Origin: Candidimonas nitroreducens
GTDB taxonomy: Bacteria > Pseudomonadota > Gammaproteobacteria > Burkholderiales > Burkholderiaceae_B
Direction of reading: 5' to 3'
DNA: 64,000 nt
Assembly: GCF_002209565.1 (NCBI RefSeq)
Contig: NZ_NJIH01000003.1
Coordinates: 558,001 to 622,000 of the forward strand
Part shown: positions 42,268 through 51,773 of the stretch, one piece after another
How the letters are laid out: each line of letters begins with the position of its first letter
How positions within the stretch are numbered: the stretch's first letter is position 1
Notes under the pieces: model-generated
Told to the model about the DNA's origin: nothing
Databases searched by the model: none
Seen by the model: only the letters and a program-made list of their open reading frames with translations
Program-made: the position numbers and the translations under genes

Positions 42268-43008
42268 GTGTCGATTCAGAATAAAGTGGCGCTTGTCACG
42301 GGGGCGGCTTCCGGCATCGGCCGCGCTGCGGCGCATCTGCTCGCTCTGGAAGGTGCCCAGGTGCTTGCCGTCGACCGCGATGAGTCCGGCGTCGGGCGGG
42401 TCTGCGAAGCCATCTCGGCCAGGGGCGCGCGCGCTGGCTGCGCAGTGTGCGATCTTGGGGAGGCGGAACAAATTCGCGCGATGGTCGAGAGTGCGCTGGC
42501 GCAATACGGCCGCATCGATGTCCTCGTCCATGCTGCGGGCATCTGCCATGCCATGCCGCTGCTGCAGCTAAGCGACGATCAGTGGCGGGAAACGCTGCGC
42601 ATCAATCTGGACGGCACTTTCTTCCTGACCCGTGACGTCGGCCGTGCCATGGTGGAGCAAGGTTCGGGCACGATGATCCTGATGACCTCTGATCGCGGCG
42701 TCTACGGATCGATCGATTACGCGCATTACGCCGCGTCCAAGGGCGGTATGATTGCCCTGACCAAGAGCCTCGCGCTTGCACTGGGCAAGCACGGCGTCAC
42801 GGTCAACGGGCTCAACCCGGGTATGACCGACACTCCTCTGGCACGCACCGCCAATCCGAAGAATTGGGATATCAAGGCGGCCGCCGACGTGCTGGGCAAG
42901 GCCGCGATGCCGGACGAGATCGCCCAGACCATCCTGTTCCTGGCGGGCACGGGCGGGGCCTATACCACTGGGCAGATCCTGGGCACGCGCATTCGCTACG
43001 GGCAATGA
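42268..43008 (+). CDS. Short-chain dehydrogenase/reductase
   Basis: 246 residues; GTG start at 42268 with GGGGGG ahead. VTGAASGIGRAAAHLLALEG (the VDRD after it favours NAD+), VHAAGICH, and active site TSDRGVYGSIDYAHYAASKGGMIAL with Ser, Tyr and Lys present; GLNPGMTDTPLA follows. Third SDR of the block. Confidence 0.91.
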   Translation: MSIQNKVALVTGAASGIGRAAAHLLALEGAQVLAVDRDESGVGRVCEAISARGARAGCAVCDLGEAEQIRAMVESALAQYGRIDVLVHAAGICHAMPLLQLSDDQWRETLRINLDGTFFLTRDVGRAMVEQGSGTMILMTSDRGVYGSIDYAHYAASKGGMIALTKSLALALGKHGVTVNGLNPGMTDTPLARTANPKNWDIKAAADVLGKAAMPDEIAQTILFLAGTGGAYTTGQILGTRIRYGQ

Positions 43009-43044
43009 TTCCGCTCCAGCCATTGAGATACAAAGGAAATTGCG

Positions 43045-43827
43045 ATGTTGAACGGCAGGGGAGCAGTAATCACGGGATCGCTGGGCGGCATAGGTTACGC
43101 CATTGCCAGCGCGCTCGCCGGACAGGGTTGTTCTGTCATGCTCAACGGGTTCGGGCCGGACGAGCTGATCCAAAGCCGCGTCGCCGAACTGCGCAGCCTG
43201 GGCGTCGATGCTGACTACCACGGTGCCGACATCTCCGACGCGCGGCAGGTCGAGGACTTGGTGGCCGCTGCGAACCGCCGTTTCGGCCAGATCGACATCC
43301 TGGTCAATAATGCCGTGACCCGCTTCGACGCCAACATCGAGGATCTGCCTCCCGAAAAGTGGTCGTATGCATTAGCGGTCAACCTGACGGCAGCCTATCA
43401 CCTGATCCGCTTGACGCTGCCAGGAATGAAACAGAGAAACTGGGGCAGAATCATCAGCCTGGCCTCGATCTTCGGTGTCGAGGGAACCCCGCGGCGCACC
43501 GACTACGTGGTTACCAAGCACGGCCTGGTGGGGATGACCAAAGTCGTGGCACTCGAATGCGCCGGCTTCGACATCACCTGCAACGCGCTTTGTCCGGGGT
43601 TGGTGGATACGCCGCACATTCGCCAGAGAATCGCCGGCCGCATGGCGGAAATGGGCCTGACGGAAGAGCAGGCTAGAGCGGCTTTCCTGGAGCCGCGCCA
43701 ACCATCCAAGCGCTTCGTCACCCCGGAACGGATCGGCGCGCTGGCCGCTTTCCTGTGCAGCGACGATGCATGCGACATTACCGGGACGCCCATTCCGATC
43801 GATGGGGGTTGGCAGGCTCGGGCGTGA
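43045..43827 (+). CDS. Short-chain dehydrogenase/reductase (3-hydroxybutyrate dehydrogenase-like)
   Basis: 260 residues. ITGSLGGIGYAIASALAGQG, MLNGFG at the cofactor strand, LVNNAVTRFDANIEDLP, and ASIFGVEGTPRRTDYVVTKHGLVGMTKVVALE with a full triad; then TCNALCPGLVDTPHIRQRI. The NGFG motif and the NALCPG ending match D-3-hydroxybutyrate dehydrogenases. Last gene of the 39-43.8 kb block. Confidence 0.9.
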   Translation: MLNGRGAVITGSLGGIGYAIASALAGQGCSVMLNGFGPDELIQSRVAELRSLGVDADYHGADISDARQVEDLVAAANRRFGQIDILVNNAVTRFDANIEDLPPEKWSYALAVNLTAAYHLIRLTLPGMKQRNWGRIISLASIFGVEGTPRRTDYVVTKHGLVGMTKVVALECAGFDITCNALCPGLVDTPHIRQRIAGRMAEMGLTEEQARAAFLEPRQPSKRFVTPERIGALAAFLCSDDACDITGTPIPIDGGWQARA

Positions 43828-44110
43828 GGTCGGACGGTTCTGATCTTCAAAAAGTAAATGTGAGATCGCAGGCAGCCGTGCCGTCCGGCCGCCTCTGAGC
43901 GTGCTTGCGCTAGTGCGTCTCTCGGAAAATCGAGTATGCGCGCCGACATCGGATGAACGGGTGGTGTGTTGGCCCGCCAGCAAGACATCATGAAAACGGC
44001 GATCTCATGGTGCCGATCATGATGTAGCCGTTACCCTCGAATCATTTCATGAATAAACCGAGGGATCCCGTCTTCTATGAATTCACGTTGGTGTGTGCGG
44101 CAAGCGTTCG

Positions 44111-44920
44111 TTATGTCGTGGCGGCGGGAAGGTTTGAATATTGCGTGCTGTTTAACTGTTCCGAGAGATCACGGGCAACGCGGTGCAGTGCGTCCACCTG
44201 AATGGGATGTGGCGGATCAAGAATGTCGTCGACCGATCCGACGATGCATATCGCGCCCGCGAGCGTGGATCCATCTCGAAATATCGGTACGGCGAGGGTG
44301 CTGATTCCGGTCATCACTTCATTGCGACAGATCTCAAAAAAACGGCTTCGGATCACTGTCAAGCGTTCCGTGAGCTTCTCTATCTCAGCCGGTTTCAAGC
44401 GTGTTCCCGATGCTGCTAACTGGTTCAAGATTGCGTCACGCTCATGAGGCTCGGCGAATGCAAGCGATACGCGCCCGATGGCCGAGCGATGAGGCACAGG
44501 TCGATTTCCCGGCTTGACGCTGACGAAAATCCGAGCATAGATGTTGTCCGACGTGGTGATGACAAGCGGCACACCATTGGTGACAGCAGCCAAGACCACG
44601 GTTTCCCTCAACTCGTCGCGCAGTTGAACGAGATAGTGCTCGGCACGGCGACGCAGGTCGAACTGGCTGCTGGCAGATTCGCCTAATTGGAATAGCCGCC
44701 AACCTAGCCGATATAACTCGGTCGCCCGATCCTGTTCGATCAGCCCTACTTCCTTCAGTGTTCCGAGATGACGGTGGATTCGTGGTTTGGTCTCGTTCAA
44801 TTGTGCGGCAAGTTCGGTCACTCCCATAGGTCTCTGAGCCAGCGCAAGGCTGTCGAGGATCCGAGCCGACACCTTTACTGCATCGACTGAATTCTGCTTT
44901 TTTTTGTCAGGTGTCTCCAA
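44111..44920 (-). CDS. IclR-family transcriptional regulator
   Basis: 269 residues: VDAVKVSARILDSLALAQRPMGVTELAAQLNETKPRIHRHLGTLKEVG is the winged HTH; the effector domain shows VLAAVTNGVPLVITTSD, PHRSAIGRVSLAFAE and ISTLAVPIFRDGSTLAGAICI. It faces the large operon beginning at 45179 across a 258-base gap and is its obvious controller. Expected ligand: the imported compound or its first breakdown product. Confidence 0.91.
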   Translation of the reverse strand: METPDKKKQNSVDAVKVSARILDSLALAQRPMGVTELAAQLNETKPRIHRHLGTLKEVGLIEQDRATELYRLGWRLFQLGESASSQFDLRRRAEHYLVQLRDELRETVVLAAVTNGVPLVITTSDNIYARIFVSVKPGNRPVPHRSAIGRVSLAFAEPHERDAILNQLAASGTRLKPAEIEKLTERLTVIRSRFFEICRNEVMTGISTLAVPIFRDGSTLAGAICIVGSVDDILDPPHPIQVDALHRVARDLSEQLNSTQYSNLPAATT

Positions 44921-45120
44921 TTTGGTACCTCGTAGATAGGGTCAGATCAACTGTCGGATCATACATATTATTCAAATGAAGTTTGACGGCCCGGCGGTCG
45001 AAACTAAGTAAAAACACTAATACACGAATTTTTGCATTTAATTATTATAGACGAAACGTAATAACGCTGACCGTAACAACAAAACCTGCGTGAGATGTAT
45101 AAGCCTGTCGTGTTGATGGT

Positions 45121-45132
45121 GCGTTGAAACGC
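45121..45132. promoter_or_regulatory. Possible operator dyad ahead of the CobW gene
   Basis: GCGTT-GA-AACGC, a perfect 5-bp inverted repeat 46 bases upstream of ATG 45179, in the gap between the IclR gene and the large operon. Weak evidence: short arms, unknown spacing rule. Confidence 0.3.
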
Positions 45133-45178
45133 CGTCCGGGCAGGTGGAATGCTCCCGCAATTTTCATGGACAAGGATC

Positions 45179-46285
45179 ATGGGAGGCAGTGCTGATCCGA
45201 TGTTTGACCCGACACGGCCGATAGTTTGCGATGTCCTGACAGGCTTTCTTGGAAGTGGGAAGACGACGCTATTGAATCGCTTCCTGCGAGAGGGAGGAGC
45301 CTTTGGCACGGCCGTCATCGTCAATGAAGTTGGGGCAGTGGGCATAGACCAGTTGATTCTTTCTCGGGTAGCGGAGAACATCGCGCTGCTCGAGTCGGGT
45401 TGTCTATGCTGCTCGCTTGTCGGGGCGCTGCATGAGACGCTGCTCGATCTGAAGCGACGCGCCCAGGAGGCGGGCCACCCGGTCGAACGCATCCTGATAG
45501 AGACAACTGGCCTGGCGGAACCGGCCCCGATTCTGCATGTGCTTCTGGGTAGCAAAAGCTTGTCGTCAGAGGGTTTCTCTTTGGGACGGGTAATAGTTAC
45601 CGTTGATGCCCAAATGGCGGCCGGCCAGATTGCGAGGCAGCGGGAAACGGTGCGGCAGGTGGCGCTGGCAGACGTGCTGGCAATCACTAAGACGGATTTG
45701 GCTGATGCCCCTGGCATTGTTGCACTTCACGGCGCACTCGACGGGCTAAATTGCGTGGCGCCTCGCTTCGACGTCAACGCAGGTTCTGCGTTATCACGGA
45801 TATTTGTGGAACCAGTTCCGAAATTCGCTGCCCAGATGGTGACCTCGGTGTCTGGGGCGATCCATGAGATAGATGAGGGTAGCGCCCCGAACGTGGCTAG
45901 CCACAGGCACCACGCTCATGATGCGCATGTACATGGTGGCGTCACCAGCTACAGCTTCTGGATGGATGAAGGGGAGGTTCATCCTGCTGGCCTGGCAGCA
46001 TGGATGCATCTTCTGGTGAATGAATACGGCGACAGAATATTGCGCTGCAAAGGGTTATTCCACCTTACGGAGCCCCAGCGCGATGTACACATCCAAGGTG
46101 TCGGGAGCTATTTCTACGCGCCTGCACCGTTGGATACGTGGCCGGACGAAGACCGGCGCGCGCGCGTCGTCGTTATAGGTGAGCAACTTGATGAGGCCTG
46201 GTTGCAAGCCAGCCTGGGCGCACTGGCAATTAGGGAAAGCGGGTTATTGCCGAGAAATTTGCAGGAACTCTGTCAGGTTTTGTGA
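45179..46285 (+). CDS. CobW/G3E-family GTPase (metal chaperone type)
   Basis: 368 residues. G3E P-loop GTPases insert metals into client enzymes. Seen: Walker A DVLTGFLGSGKTTLLNRFL, the metal-binding CxCC in LESGCLCCSLVGAL, Walker B/ETTGLAEP, TKTD specificity motif, a His-rich linker (SHRHHAHDAHVHGG) and a C-terminal CobW_C part. ATG 45179 (AAGGATC upstream) or 45200. First gene of an operon whose second gene encodes a metal-dependent amidohydrolase, so it probably supplies zinc (or a similar metal) to that enzyme. Confidence 0.9.
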   Translation: MGGSADPMFDPTRPIVCDVLTGFLGSGKTTLLNRFLREGGAFGTAVIVNEVGAVGIDQLILSRVAENIALLESGCLCCSLVGALHETLLDLKRRAQEAGHPVERILIETTGLAEPAPILHVLLGSKSLSSEGFSLGRVIVTVDAQMAAGQIARQRETVRQVALADVLAITKTDLADAPGIVALHGALDGLNCVAPRFDVNAGSALSRIFVEPVPKFAAQMVTSVSGAIHEIDEGSAPNVASHRHHAHDAHVHGGVTSYSFWMDEGEVHPAGLAAWMHLLVNEYGDRILRCKGLFHLTEPQRDVHIQGVGSYFYAPAPLDTWPDEDRRARVVVIGEQLDEAWLQASLGALAIRESGLLPRNLQELCQVL

Positions 46286-46333
46286 ACCGAATGGTTGAAC
46301 CGATTTGTCAGTAAAGAAAAAGAGGAGCTTTTG

Positions 46334-47701
46334 ATGTCAACCGAGTTTGTACTGCGTGGCGCTCATGTCGTGGAATTTGATCGAGAGCCTCACGCAATGG
46401 ACTTGCTGGTTCATGACGGAAAGGTCGCTGCGCGCTTGGCGCCAGGAACTCCTATGAGTGACACTATACCGGTCATACGAGCAGACGGCTTGCATGCCTT
46501 TCCGGGATTGATCGACGCGCATGTCCACTTCGGATTCGGTGAAAAGATCACGGAATACACCACCGAGACGGTGTACGCAGCCATGGGTGGGTTCACCTCG
46601 ATTCTCGGGTACTTCCTGAACAACGAAAGCTATTCCGATGTGTATGAGCGGGAACAGGAGTACGCAAAGGCGCGCTGCCACGTTGACTACGCCTTTCACT
46701 TCAGCGTGGCCAAAGAAGAGCATGTGCGTGACATGGCTCACTATGTCCGGCGCTATGGGGTCACCTCGTTCAAGTACTTCATGAACTTCAAGGGCGAGGA
46801 GGGGCGCTATCTAGGTTTGGATGGAACCGACGACGGCTACCTATACAACTTGCTAGCCACCGCCAGTAAGCTGCCGGGTGTAAAGATTGTTTGTCATACC
46901 GAAAATATCGAAATCGTAAATCGGTTGCGCCAAGCGGCGCAGACGATCGAGATGCCGACGCTAAAGGATTGGGCCAACGTGAAACCGCCGGTCACGGAAG
47001 CGGAGGCTTGCATACGCGTGATGTATCTTGCAGAACTACTTGGGGCGCACATATACATTCCGCATATCAGCACCCGTATGGCTCTAGACGAAGTCAGACG
47101 TTGGAGGAAGCGCTATCCGCACGTCTATGTGGAGACCTGTCCACACTACCTCACACATGATGAGGATTCGGATCTGGGATCGATAGGCAAAGCCAATCCT
47201 CCGTTCCGCAGTAAGGATGATGTCGAAGCTATGTGGGAAGGTCTGCATGACGGCAGCATTGATACGGTGGCTTCTGACCATGTGCCACGCAAGCGCGCCA
47301 CCAAAGAGCGGCCATTCTGGCTTGCGTCACAAGGTTTTCCGGGAACTGCGACGATTCTGCCTGTTTTGCTTTCCGAGGGTTATCACAAAGGCCGACTTTC
47401 GCTGTCCCGCATTGCGCAACTTCTGACCGAGGCGCCGGCTCGCATCTTCGATATGGCGCCGCGTAAAGGTTCGTTGCAGGTTGGAGCGGATGCGGACATC
47501 ACGCTGGTCGATCTAAATCGGACACAGGAGGTGCGATCCGAGGCGCTCGGTTCCTATTCAGACTACAGCCTCTACGATGGTTGGAGGCTCAAGGGCTGGC
47601 CAGTTCGCACGATCCTGCGGGGCCAGACGATCATGCAGGATGGAGAGATCATTGGCGCCCCCGGATTCGGCCAGTATCTTGCACGGCCTTTGGCAAACTG
47701 A
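46334..47701 (+). CDS. Cyclic amidohydrolase (dihydropyrimidinase/allantoinase/hydantoinase family)
   Basis: 455 residues. All metal-site elements are visible: HxH in DAHVHFGFGE, carboxylated Lys in VTSFKYFMNFKG, His in IVCHTEN and IPHIST, and Asp in VASDHVPRKR. Such enzymes open cyclic amides (hydantoin, dihydropyrimidine, allantoin). GAGGAGC precedes ATG 46334. Followed by a cysteine hydrolase that could remove the carbamoyl or amide group set free. The exact ring cannot be read from sequence; the family also contains D-aminoacylase-like members. Confidence 0.9.
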   Translation: MSTEFVLRGAHVVEFDREPHAMDLLVHDGKVAARLAPGTPMSDTIPVIRADGLHAFPGLIDAHVHFGFGEKITEYTTETVYAAMGGFTSILGYFLNNESYSDVYEREQEYAKARCHVDYAFHFSVAKEEHVRDMAHYVRRYGVTSFKYFMNFKGEEGRYLGLDGTDDGYLYNLLATASKLPGVKIVCHTENIEIVNRLRQAAQTIEMPTLKDWANVKPPVTEAEACIRVMYLAELLGAHIYIPHISTRMALDEVRRWRKRYPHVYVETCPHYLTHDEDSDLGSIGKANPPFRSKDDVEAMWEGLHDGSIDTVASDHVPRKRATKERPFWLASQGFPGTATILPVLLSEGYHKGRLSLSRIAQLLTEAPARIFDMAPRKGSLQVGADADITLVDLNRTQEVRSEALGSYSDYSLYDGWRLKGWPVRTILRGQTIMQDGEIIGAPGFGQYLARPLAN

Positions 47702-47745
47702 ATCATCGGCATGTTCATTTATCCATCGATAGCGAGTCTGAGTTT

Positions 47746-48435
47746 ATGAAACCGTGGGATGACATCATCAGTGCGGACGAGCAAGCGGCCTACCGTGCCG
47801 CAGGGTTCGGCCGATCAGGTGGGCTGGGTATACGCCCGGCGCTGTTGATCATTGATGTTCAGTATCGGACTGTGGGTACCCGTCCACAGCCATTTTGGGA
47901 GGCAATCAAGGAATTTCCGACCAGTTGTGGTGAGGTGGGCTGGCGCGCCGTTGGTCATATTGCCAAACTGCTCGAGGTGTTTCGCGCTAATGACTGGCCC
48001 GTTTTGTATCCGCACGTTGCGCCTAAGGTCTCGACCGAGGGCGGACGGTTGGCGGAGAAAGTGCCAACCATCATGAATATCCCCGCTCGCGGGTATGAAT
48101 TCGTCGCAGAGGTCGCTCCGTTGGGGAACGACGTGTTGCTGCCGAAGAAACATCCGAGCGCTTTCTTTGGCACGGCGTTAGCGAGCCATCTCATCGATTT
48201 GCAGGCCGACACTTTGATCGTAACTGGTTGCACGACTAGCGGTTGTGTGCGTGGCAGCGTAGTAGACGCGTTTTCTTTGAACTTCAAGGTTTTCGTGCCG
48301 CATGATGCTGTATATGATCGTAGCGCGGTATCTCATGCAGTCAACTTGTTCGACATGTCGGAAAAGTATGCTGACGTGGGCAGCACGAGCGAGTTGATCG
48401 AAAAGCTGCAGTCCCTATGGAGATCAAAAACATGA
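47746..48435 (+). CDS. Isochorismatase-like cysteine hydrolase
   Basis: 229 residues: Asp in ALLIIDVQYRTVG, Lys in LPKKHPSAFFGTAL, Cys in VTGCTTSGCVRGSVVDAFSLNF. The long N-terminus (DIISADEQAAYRAAGFG) matches the paralogue at 8965-9657, and both look like N-carbamoyl-type amidases. Third gene of the large operon, right after the cyclic amidohydrolase; hydrolysis of the ring-opened product is a natural second step. Its stop overlaps the permease start (ATGA). Confidence 0.9.
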   Translation: MKPWDDIISADEQAAYRAAGFGRSGGLGIRPALLIIDVQYRTVGTRPQPFWEAIKEFPTSCGEVGWRAVGHIAKLLEVFRANDWPVLYPHVAPKVSTEGGRLAEKVPTIMNIPARGYEFVAEVAPLGNDVLLPKKHPSAFFGTALASHLIDLQADTLIVTGCTTSGCVRGSVVDAFSLNFKVFVPHDAVYDRSAVSHAVNLFDMSEKYADVGSTSELIEKLQSLWRSKT

Positions 48436-49313
48436 TCTCGGTACTGGTAGCGAGTGGTGTCGCGAACGGACTTCTCTACGGCTTGATCGCGCTGGGCGTT
48501 GTCGTCCTCTCGAAAGCGGCGAACGCTGTCAACTTCGCCCAGGGCGACGTAGTTGCCCTCGGGGGGTTCGTGGCGTTTACTACGCTGAAAATATTCGGTT
48601 TCGGCATCCTCGCAACGATAGGCGTTGTACTGCTTGTCGCGTTATTAGTCGGGTGTTTGGTCTATGTCGCGTTGAAGCGGCTACTTAAGCCGGAGCATGC
48701 TAACGGGCTTCTGATCGGTAGCATCGGGCTATCGTTTCTGATTAAAGGAGTCATTCGCCTGATCTGGGGCGGCCAAGGCGATTATCTGGCGACCCCACCG
48801 ATGTTCTCAGGGGCACCGTTGATCCTGATGGGAGGAAAGGTAGTTATTCCACTCCAATATCTGGTGATGACGGCTGGTGCAATAGTCATTCTGGTGGTTT
48901 TTTCGCTTTTCTTCCGCTTCTCCCGGCTCGGACTGTTTATGCGCTCGGTGGCGGACAATGCCCGCGCTGCAATGATCGTCGGTATTCCGACATCGTTCGT
49001 CCTCTGCAGTGCCGTCGTGCTGAGCATTGTCATCGCCGCGATAGCGGGGTTCCTGTTGGCGCCTGCCACCTTGTTATATCCGGATATGGGATTCTCCCTG
49101 TTTTTGAAGGGGTTTGCCGCGGCAATTGTCGGAGGCATCTCTAGCCTTCCTGGTGCAATTGTCGGTGGGGTTTTGCTTGGGTTGGTGGAGTCGATCGTAT
49201 CAGGTTATGTATCTAGCCGAGCGCAAGACCTCTCTGCATTTGTATTGATATTCTCGATGTTGCTGTTTTTCCCGCGTGGTTTATTTGGAGAGAAAAAGCG
49301 GAGGGCTGTCTAA
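48432..49313 (+). CDS. livH: HAAT-family ABC transporter permease, LivH type
   Basis: 293 residues, about eight hydrophobic segments; conserved NGLLYGLIALGVVVLSKAANAVNFAQGDVVALGG at the N-terminus, and GFAAAIVGGISSLPGAIVGGVLLGLVES near the end. One half of the inner-membrane channel. ATG 48432 is preferred (GGAG 9 bases ahead, ATGA overlap with the hydrolase stop); ATG 48417 also exists. The liv name shows the component type; amino acids are not implied. Confidence 0.92.
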   Translation: MISVLVASGVANGLLYGLIALGVVVLSKAANAVNFAQGDVVALGGFVAFTTLKIFGFGILATIGVVLLVALLVGCLVYVALKRLLKPEHANGLLIGSIGLSFLIKGVIRLIWGGQGDYLATPPMFSGAPLILMGGKVVIPLQYLVMTAGAIVILVVFSLFFRFSRLGLFMRSVADNARAAMIVGIPTSFVLCSAVVLSIVIAAIAGFLLAPATLLYPDMGFSLFLKGFAAAIVGGISSLPGAIVGGVLLGLVESIVSGYVSSRAQDLSAFVLIFSMLLFFPRGLFGEKKRRAV

Positions 49314-50317
49314 TGGCAACACTGAATTCACGATGGACGGTTCCTCTTGCGATTGCCATTGTGGTATGTATCGTCGGGTTGAACGTCAATCCATATCTGC
49401 AATTCATGCTGAGTAGGATCCTTATCTACATCCTGCTCAGTCTTGGGCTGAACGTTTTGATGGGTTACACCGGCCTGTTGTCGTTCGCTCACGCCGCGCT
49501 TTTCGGGATCGGTGCTTACGTCACTGGGTTGTTGCAGATCCGTGTTGGACTGCCGTTTATCCCTTCGTGCCTGGTCGCTGCGCTTGTGACAATGGCGATA
49601 GGCATGGTGTTTGCGTTGCCGGCTTTGCGTATGTCGGGCATCTACTTGGCGATCTCGACGATTGCTCTGGAACAAGCGGTGCATTGGATCATGCTCAACT
49701 GGACCTCAATGACGTTCGGGGCAAGCGGCTTCCGCGCGCCGACCTTTACGTTGGGAACTGGATTGAGTGCGGCGCAAAGCTCATTCATCGTGGCGCTTGT
49801 CGTGTGTTTGGTCGCCTATGTTTCGATCGGCTCGCTGATGACAACGAGCTTCGGAAGGCGCTTCGTGGCGGTTCGTGACAATCAAGTCGCGGCGGCGTCA
49901 ATGGGAGTGAATGTCACACAGACCAAGGCTATCGCATTCGCCATCAGCGCGTGCTGCGCGGGTATCGCTGGTGGCCTGTTTTCCAGCATGCTCGGTTTTG
50001 TCGCGCCCGAAAGCTTCAATCTAGACCAAATGATTCTGATGCAGATCATGATCGTGGTAGGGGGTCTTGGCACCATGGGGGGTTCGATACTTGGTGTAGT
50101 GGTCGTAATTTTGATGCAGGAGTTCCTACGCGACTCACCGGGAATGCTGGAAGTGGTCTTTGGCGTGTTGTTGCTGGGTTGCGTCCTCTTCATGCCGAGA
50201 GGCATGGCTAGCTTTCTTTCTGATGCCCGAAACAGACGGAAACGCCGCATGGTCGCCGACTTCCCCAGAAATGGAGAGCGGGTAGTCAACGTTGACAGTG
50301 GGGGATCCAATGCTTGA
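49313..50317 (+). CDS. livM: HAAT-family ABC transporter permease, LivM type
   Basis: 334 residues with many hydrophobic helices; LSLGLNVLMGYTGLLSFAHAALFGIGAYV is the LivM signature, and FAISACCAGIAGGLFSSMLGFVAP and IVVGGLGTMGGSILG follow. Start overlaps the LivH stop (TAATG). Second half of the channel. Confidence 0.93.
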   Translation: MATLNSRWTVPLAIAIVVCIVGLNVNPYLQFMLSRILIYILLSLGLNVLMGYTGLLSFAHAALFGIGAYVTGLLQIRVGLPFIPSCLVAALVTMAIGMVFALPALRMSGIYLAISTIALEQAVHWIMLNWTSMTFGASGFRAPTFTLGTGLSAAQSSFIVALVVCLVAYVSIGSLMTTSFGRRFVAVRDNQVAAASMGVNVTQTKAIAFAISACCAGIAGGLFSSMLGFVAPESFNLDQMILMQIMIVVGGLGTMGGSILGVVVVILMQEFLRDSPGMLEVVFGVLLLGCVLFMPRGMASFLSDARNRRKRRMVADFPRNGERVVNVDSGGSNA

Positions 50318-51080
50318 ATTGAACGATCTTTCGCTTTCTTTCGGTGGCGTACATGTTCTTAAGTCCGTCACGTTCAGGTTGGGCCAGGGCGAAATTCTAG
50401 GGCTGATTGGGCCCAATGGTGCGGGCAAGACTTCCGTGATGAATGTGATCACGGGCATTCACAGGCCATTAAAAGGCGACGTTCGCCTCAATGGCACGGC
50501 ACTTACTGGTCTGCCTGCTCATGTCATTGCTGCAAATGGAATCAGGCGCACCTTTCAGACCAGTCTTTTGTGCCCCGGCCTGACCGTAGTAGAGAACGTA
50601 ATGCTGGGTCTAGAGCCGAGGACGGGATATGGGTTCCTGCCGGCACTCCTGAACGCTGGTTCGATGCGTCAGCATGAAACGCGAGCCCGAACACAAGCAA
50701 TGGAGATTCTCGACTGGGTAGGAATGGCGGCGTTTGCTGGGCGGCTCGGCACGAGCTTGTCTTTTGGCCAGCAGCGGTTGGTGGAAATCGCTCGTGCGTT
50801 AATAAGTCACCCTAAAGTATTGCTGCTTGACGAACCAGCCGTTGGTCTCACGGAACCCAGGGTTCTGGATCTGGCTGAGAAGATCGAGCAGATCAGGGCA
50901 GAGTTCGGCACTTCGGTGTTATTGATCGAACATGTGATGCAGCTCGTGCTCAACTCGTGCGATAGGGTAGTTGTGATGAACAGCGGCTCTGTAATCGCAG
51001 ATGGCCTTCCCGGGCAGGTCACGGAAGATCGGAACGTAATCGAAAGCTATCTGGGCCGGGGCTACTATGTTGAAGGCTGA
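50310..51080 (+). CDS. livG: HAAT-family ABC transporter ATPase, LivG type
   Basis: 256 residues: Walker A LIGPNGAGKTSVMNVITG, Q-loop TFQT, signature LSFGQQRLVEIARALI, Walker B VLLLDEPAVGL, His in LLIEHVMQLV. The Val-Gly-Leu-Thr-Glu stretch and 256-residue length are typical of LivG. ATG 50310 lies 8 bases inside the LivM end, so coupled. Powers import with LivF. Confidence 0.93.
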   Translation: MLELNDLSLSFGGVHVLKSVTFRLGQGEILGLIGPNGAGKTSVMNVITGIHRPLKGDVRLNGTALTGLPAHVIAANGIRRTFQTSLLCPGLTVVENVMLGLEPRTGYGFLPALLNAGSMRQHETRARTQAMEILDWVGMAAFAGRLGTSLSFGQQRLVEIARALISHPKVLLLDEPAVGLTEPRVLDLAEKIEQIRAEFGTSVLLIEHVMQLVLNSCDRVVVMNSGSVIADGLPGQVTEDRNVIESYLGRGYYVEG

Positions 51081-51771
51081 GAACATTGAAGTGTGGCGTG
51101 GTAACACGCAAGTTCTCTCCGGCTTGAACCTTGCGATTCGGCCCGGAATCGTGACGGCCCTTCTCGGAGGGAATGGTTCGGGGAAGTCGACTACTCTCTA
51201 CGCCCTTTCGGGATTGATCCCCCTGAAAGCGGGAGAGATCTATGTCGGTGACGAGCGTTTGACAGGCGTGGGCGCCCGCAAGGCCGTGAAGCTCGGTATC
51301 GCTCACGTTCCACAAGGGCGCGAGGTCTTTCCATCGCTTTCCATCAAAGACAATCTTATGGCGGGCGCCGCCACGGTGGCTTCCCGAAAGATGCGCCTCG
51401 AGCGCTTGGAAAAGGTGCTGGAAATCTACCCTATGCTATCGAGGAAGCTTAAGGTTGTGGCGGGAGCTTTGTCCGGCGGAGAGCAGCAACAGGTCGCCAT
51501 CGGTCGGGCGCTCATGTCCGACCCCAAAGTGGTAATGATGGACGAGCCCTCGGCGGGGCTCTCGCCCAACATGGTCGACACCTTGATCGATACGATCCGC
51601 ACGCTGGGAGAAAGAGGGCTTACGGTGCTCCTAGTCGAGCAGAATGTCGGTGTTGCCATGCATTCCGCAACGGACGCGATTGTGCTCAAGGCAGGTGTAA
51701 TTGCCGTCAGCCGACCGGCCTCCGAATTGTTCAGTGACCGAGCATTGCTGGCTGCTTATTTGGGGCATTGA
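51067..51771 (+). CDS. livF: HAAT-family ABC transporter ATPase, LivF type
   Basis: 234 residues: Walker A LLGGNGSGKSTTLYALSG, HVPQGREVFPSLSIKDNL, signature LSGGEQQQVAIGRALM, Walker B VVMMDEPSAGLSP, His-switch position LLVEQNV (Gln in LivF). The start overlaps livG by 14 bases. The transport set LivHMGF is complete; the receptor is the last gene of the operon. Confidence 0.93.
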   Translation: MLKAENIEVWRGNTQVLSGLNLAIRPGIVTALLGGNGSGKSTTLYALSGLIPLKAGEIYVGDERLTGVGARKAVKLGIAHVPQGREVFPSLSIKDNLMAGAATVASRKMRLERLEKVLEIYPMLSRKLKVVAGALSGGEQQQVAIGRALMSDPKVVMMDEPSAGLSPNMVDTLIDTIRTLGERGLTVLLVEQNVGVAMHSATDAIVLKAGVIAVSRPASELFSDRALLAAYLGH

Positions 51772-51773
51772 TC

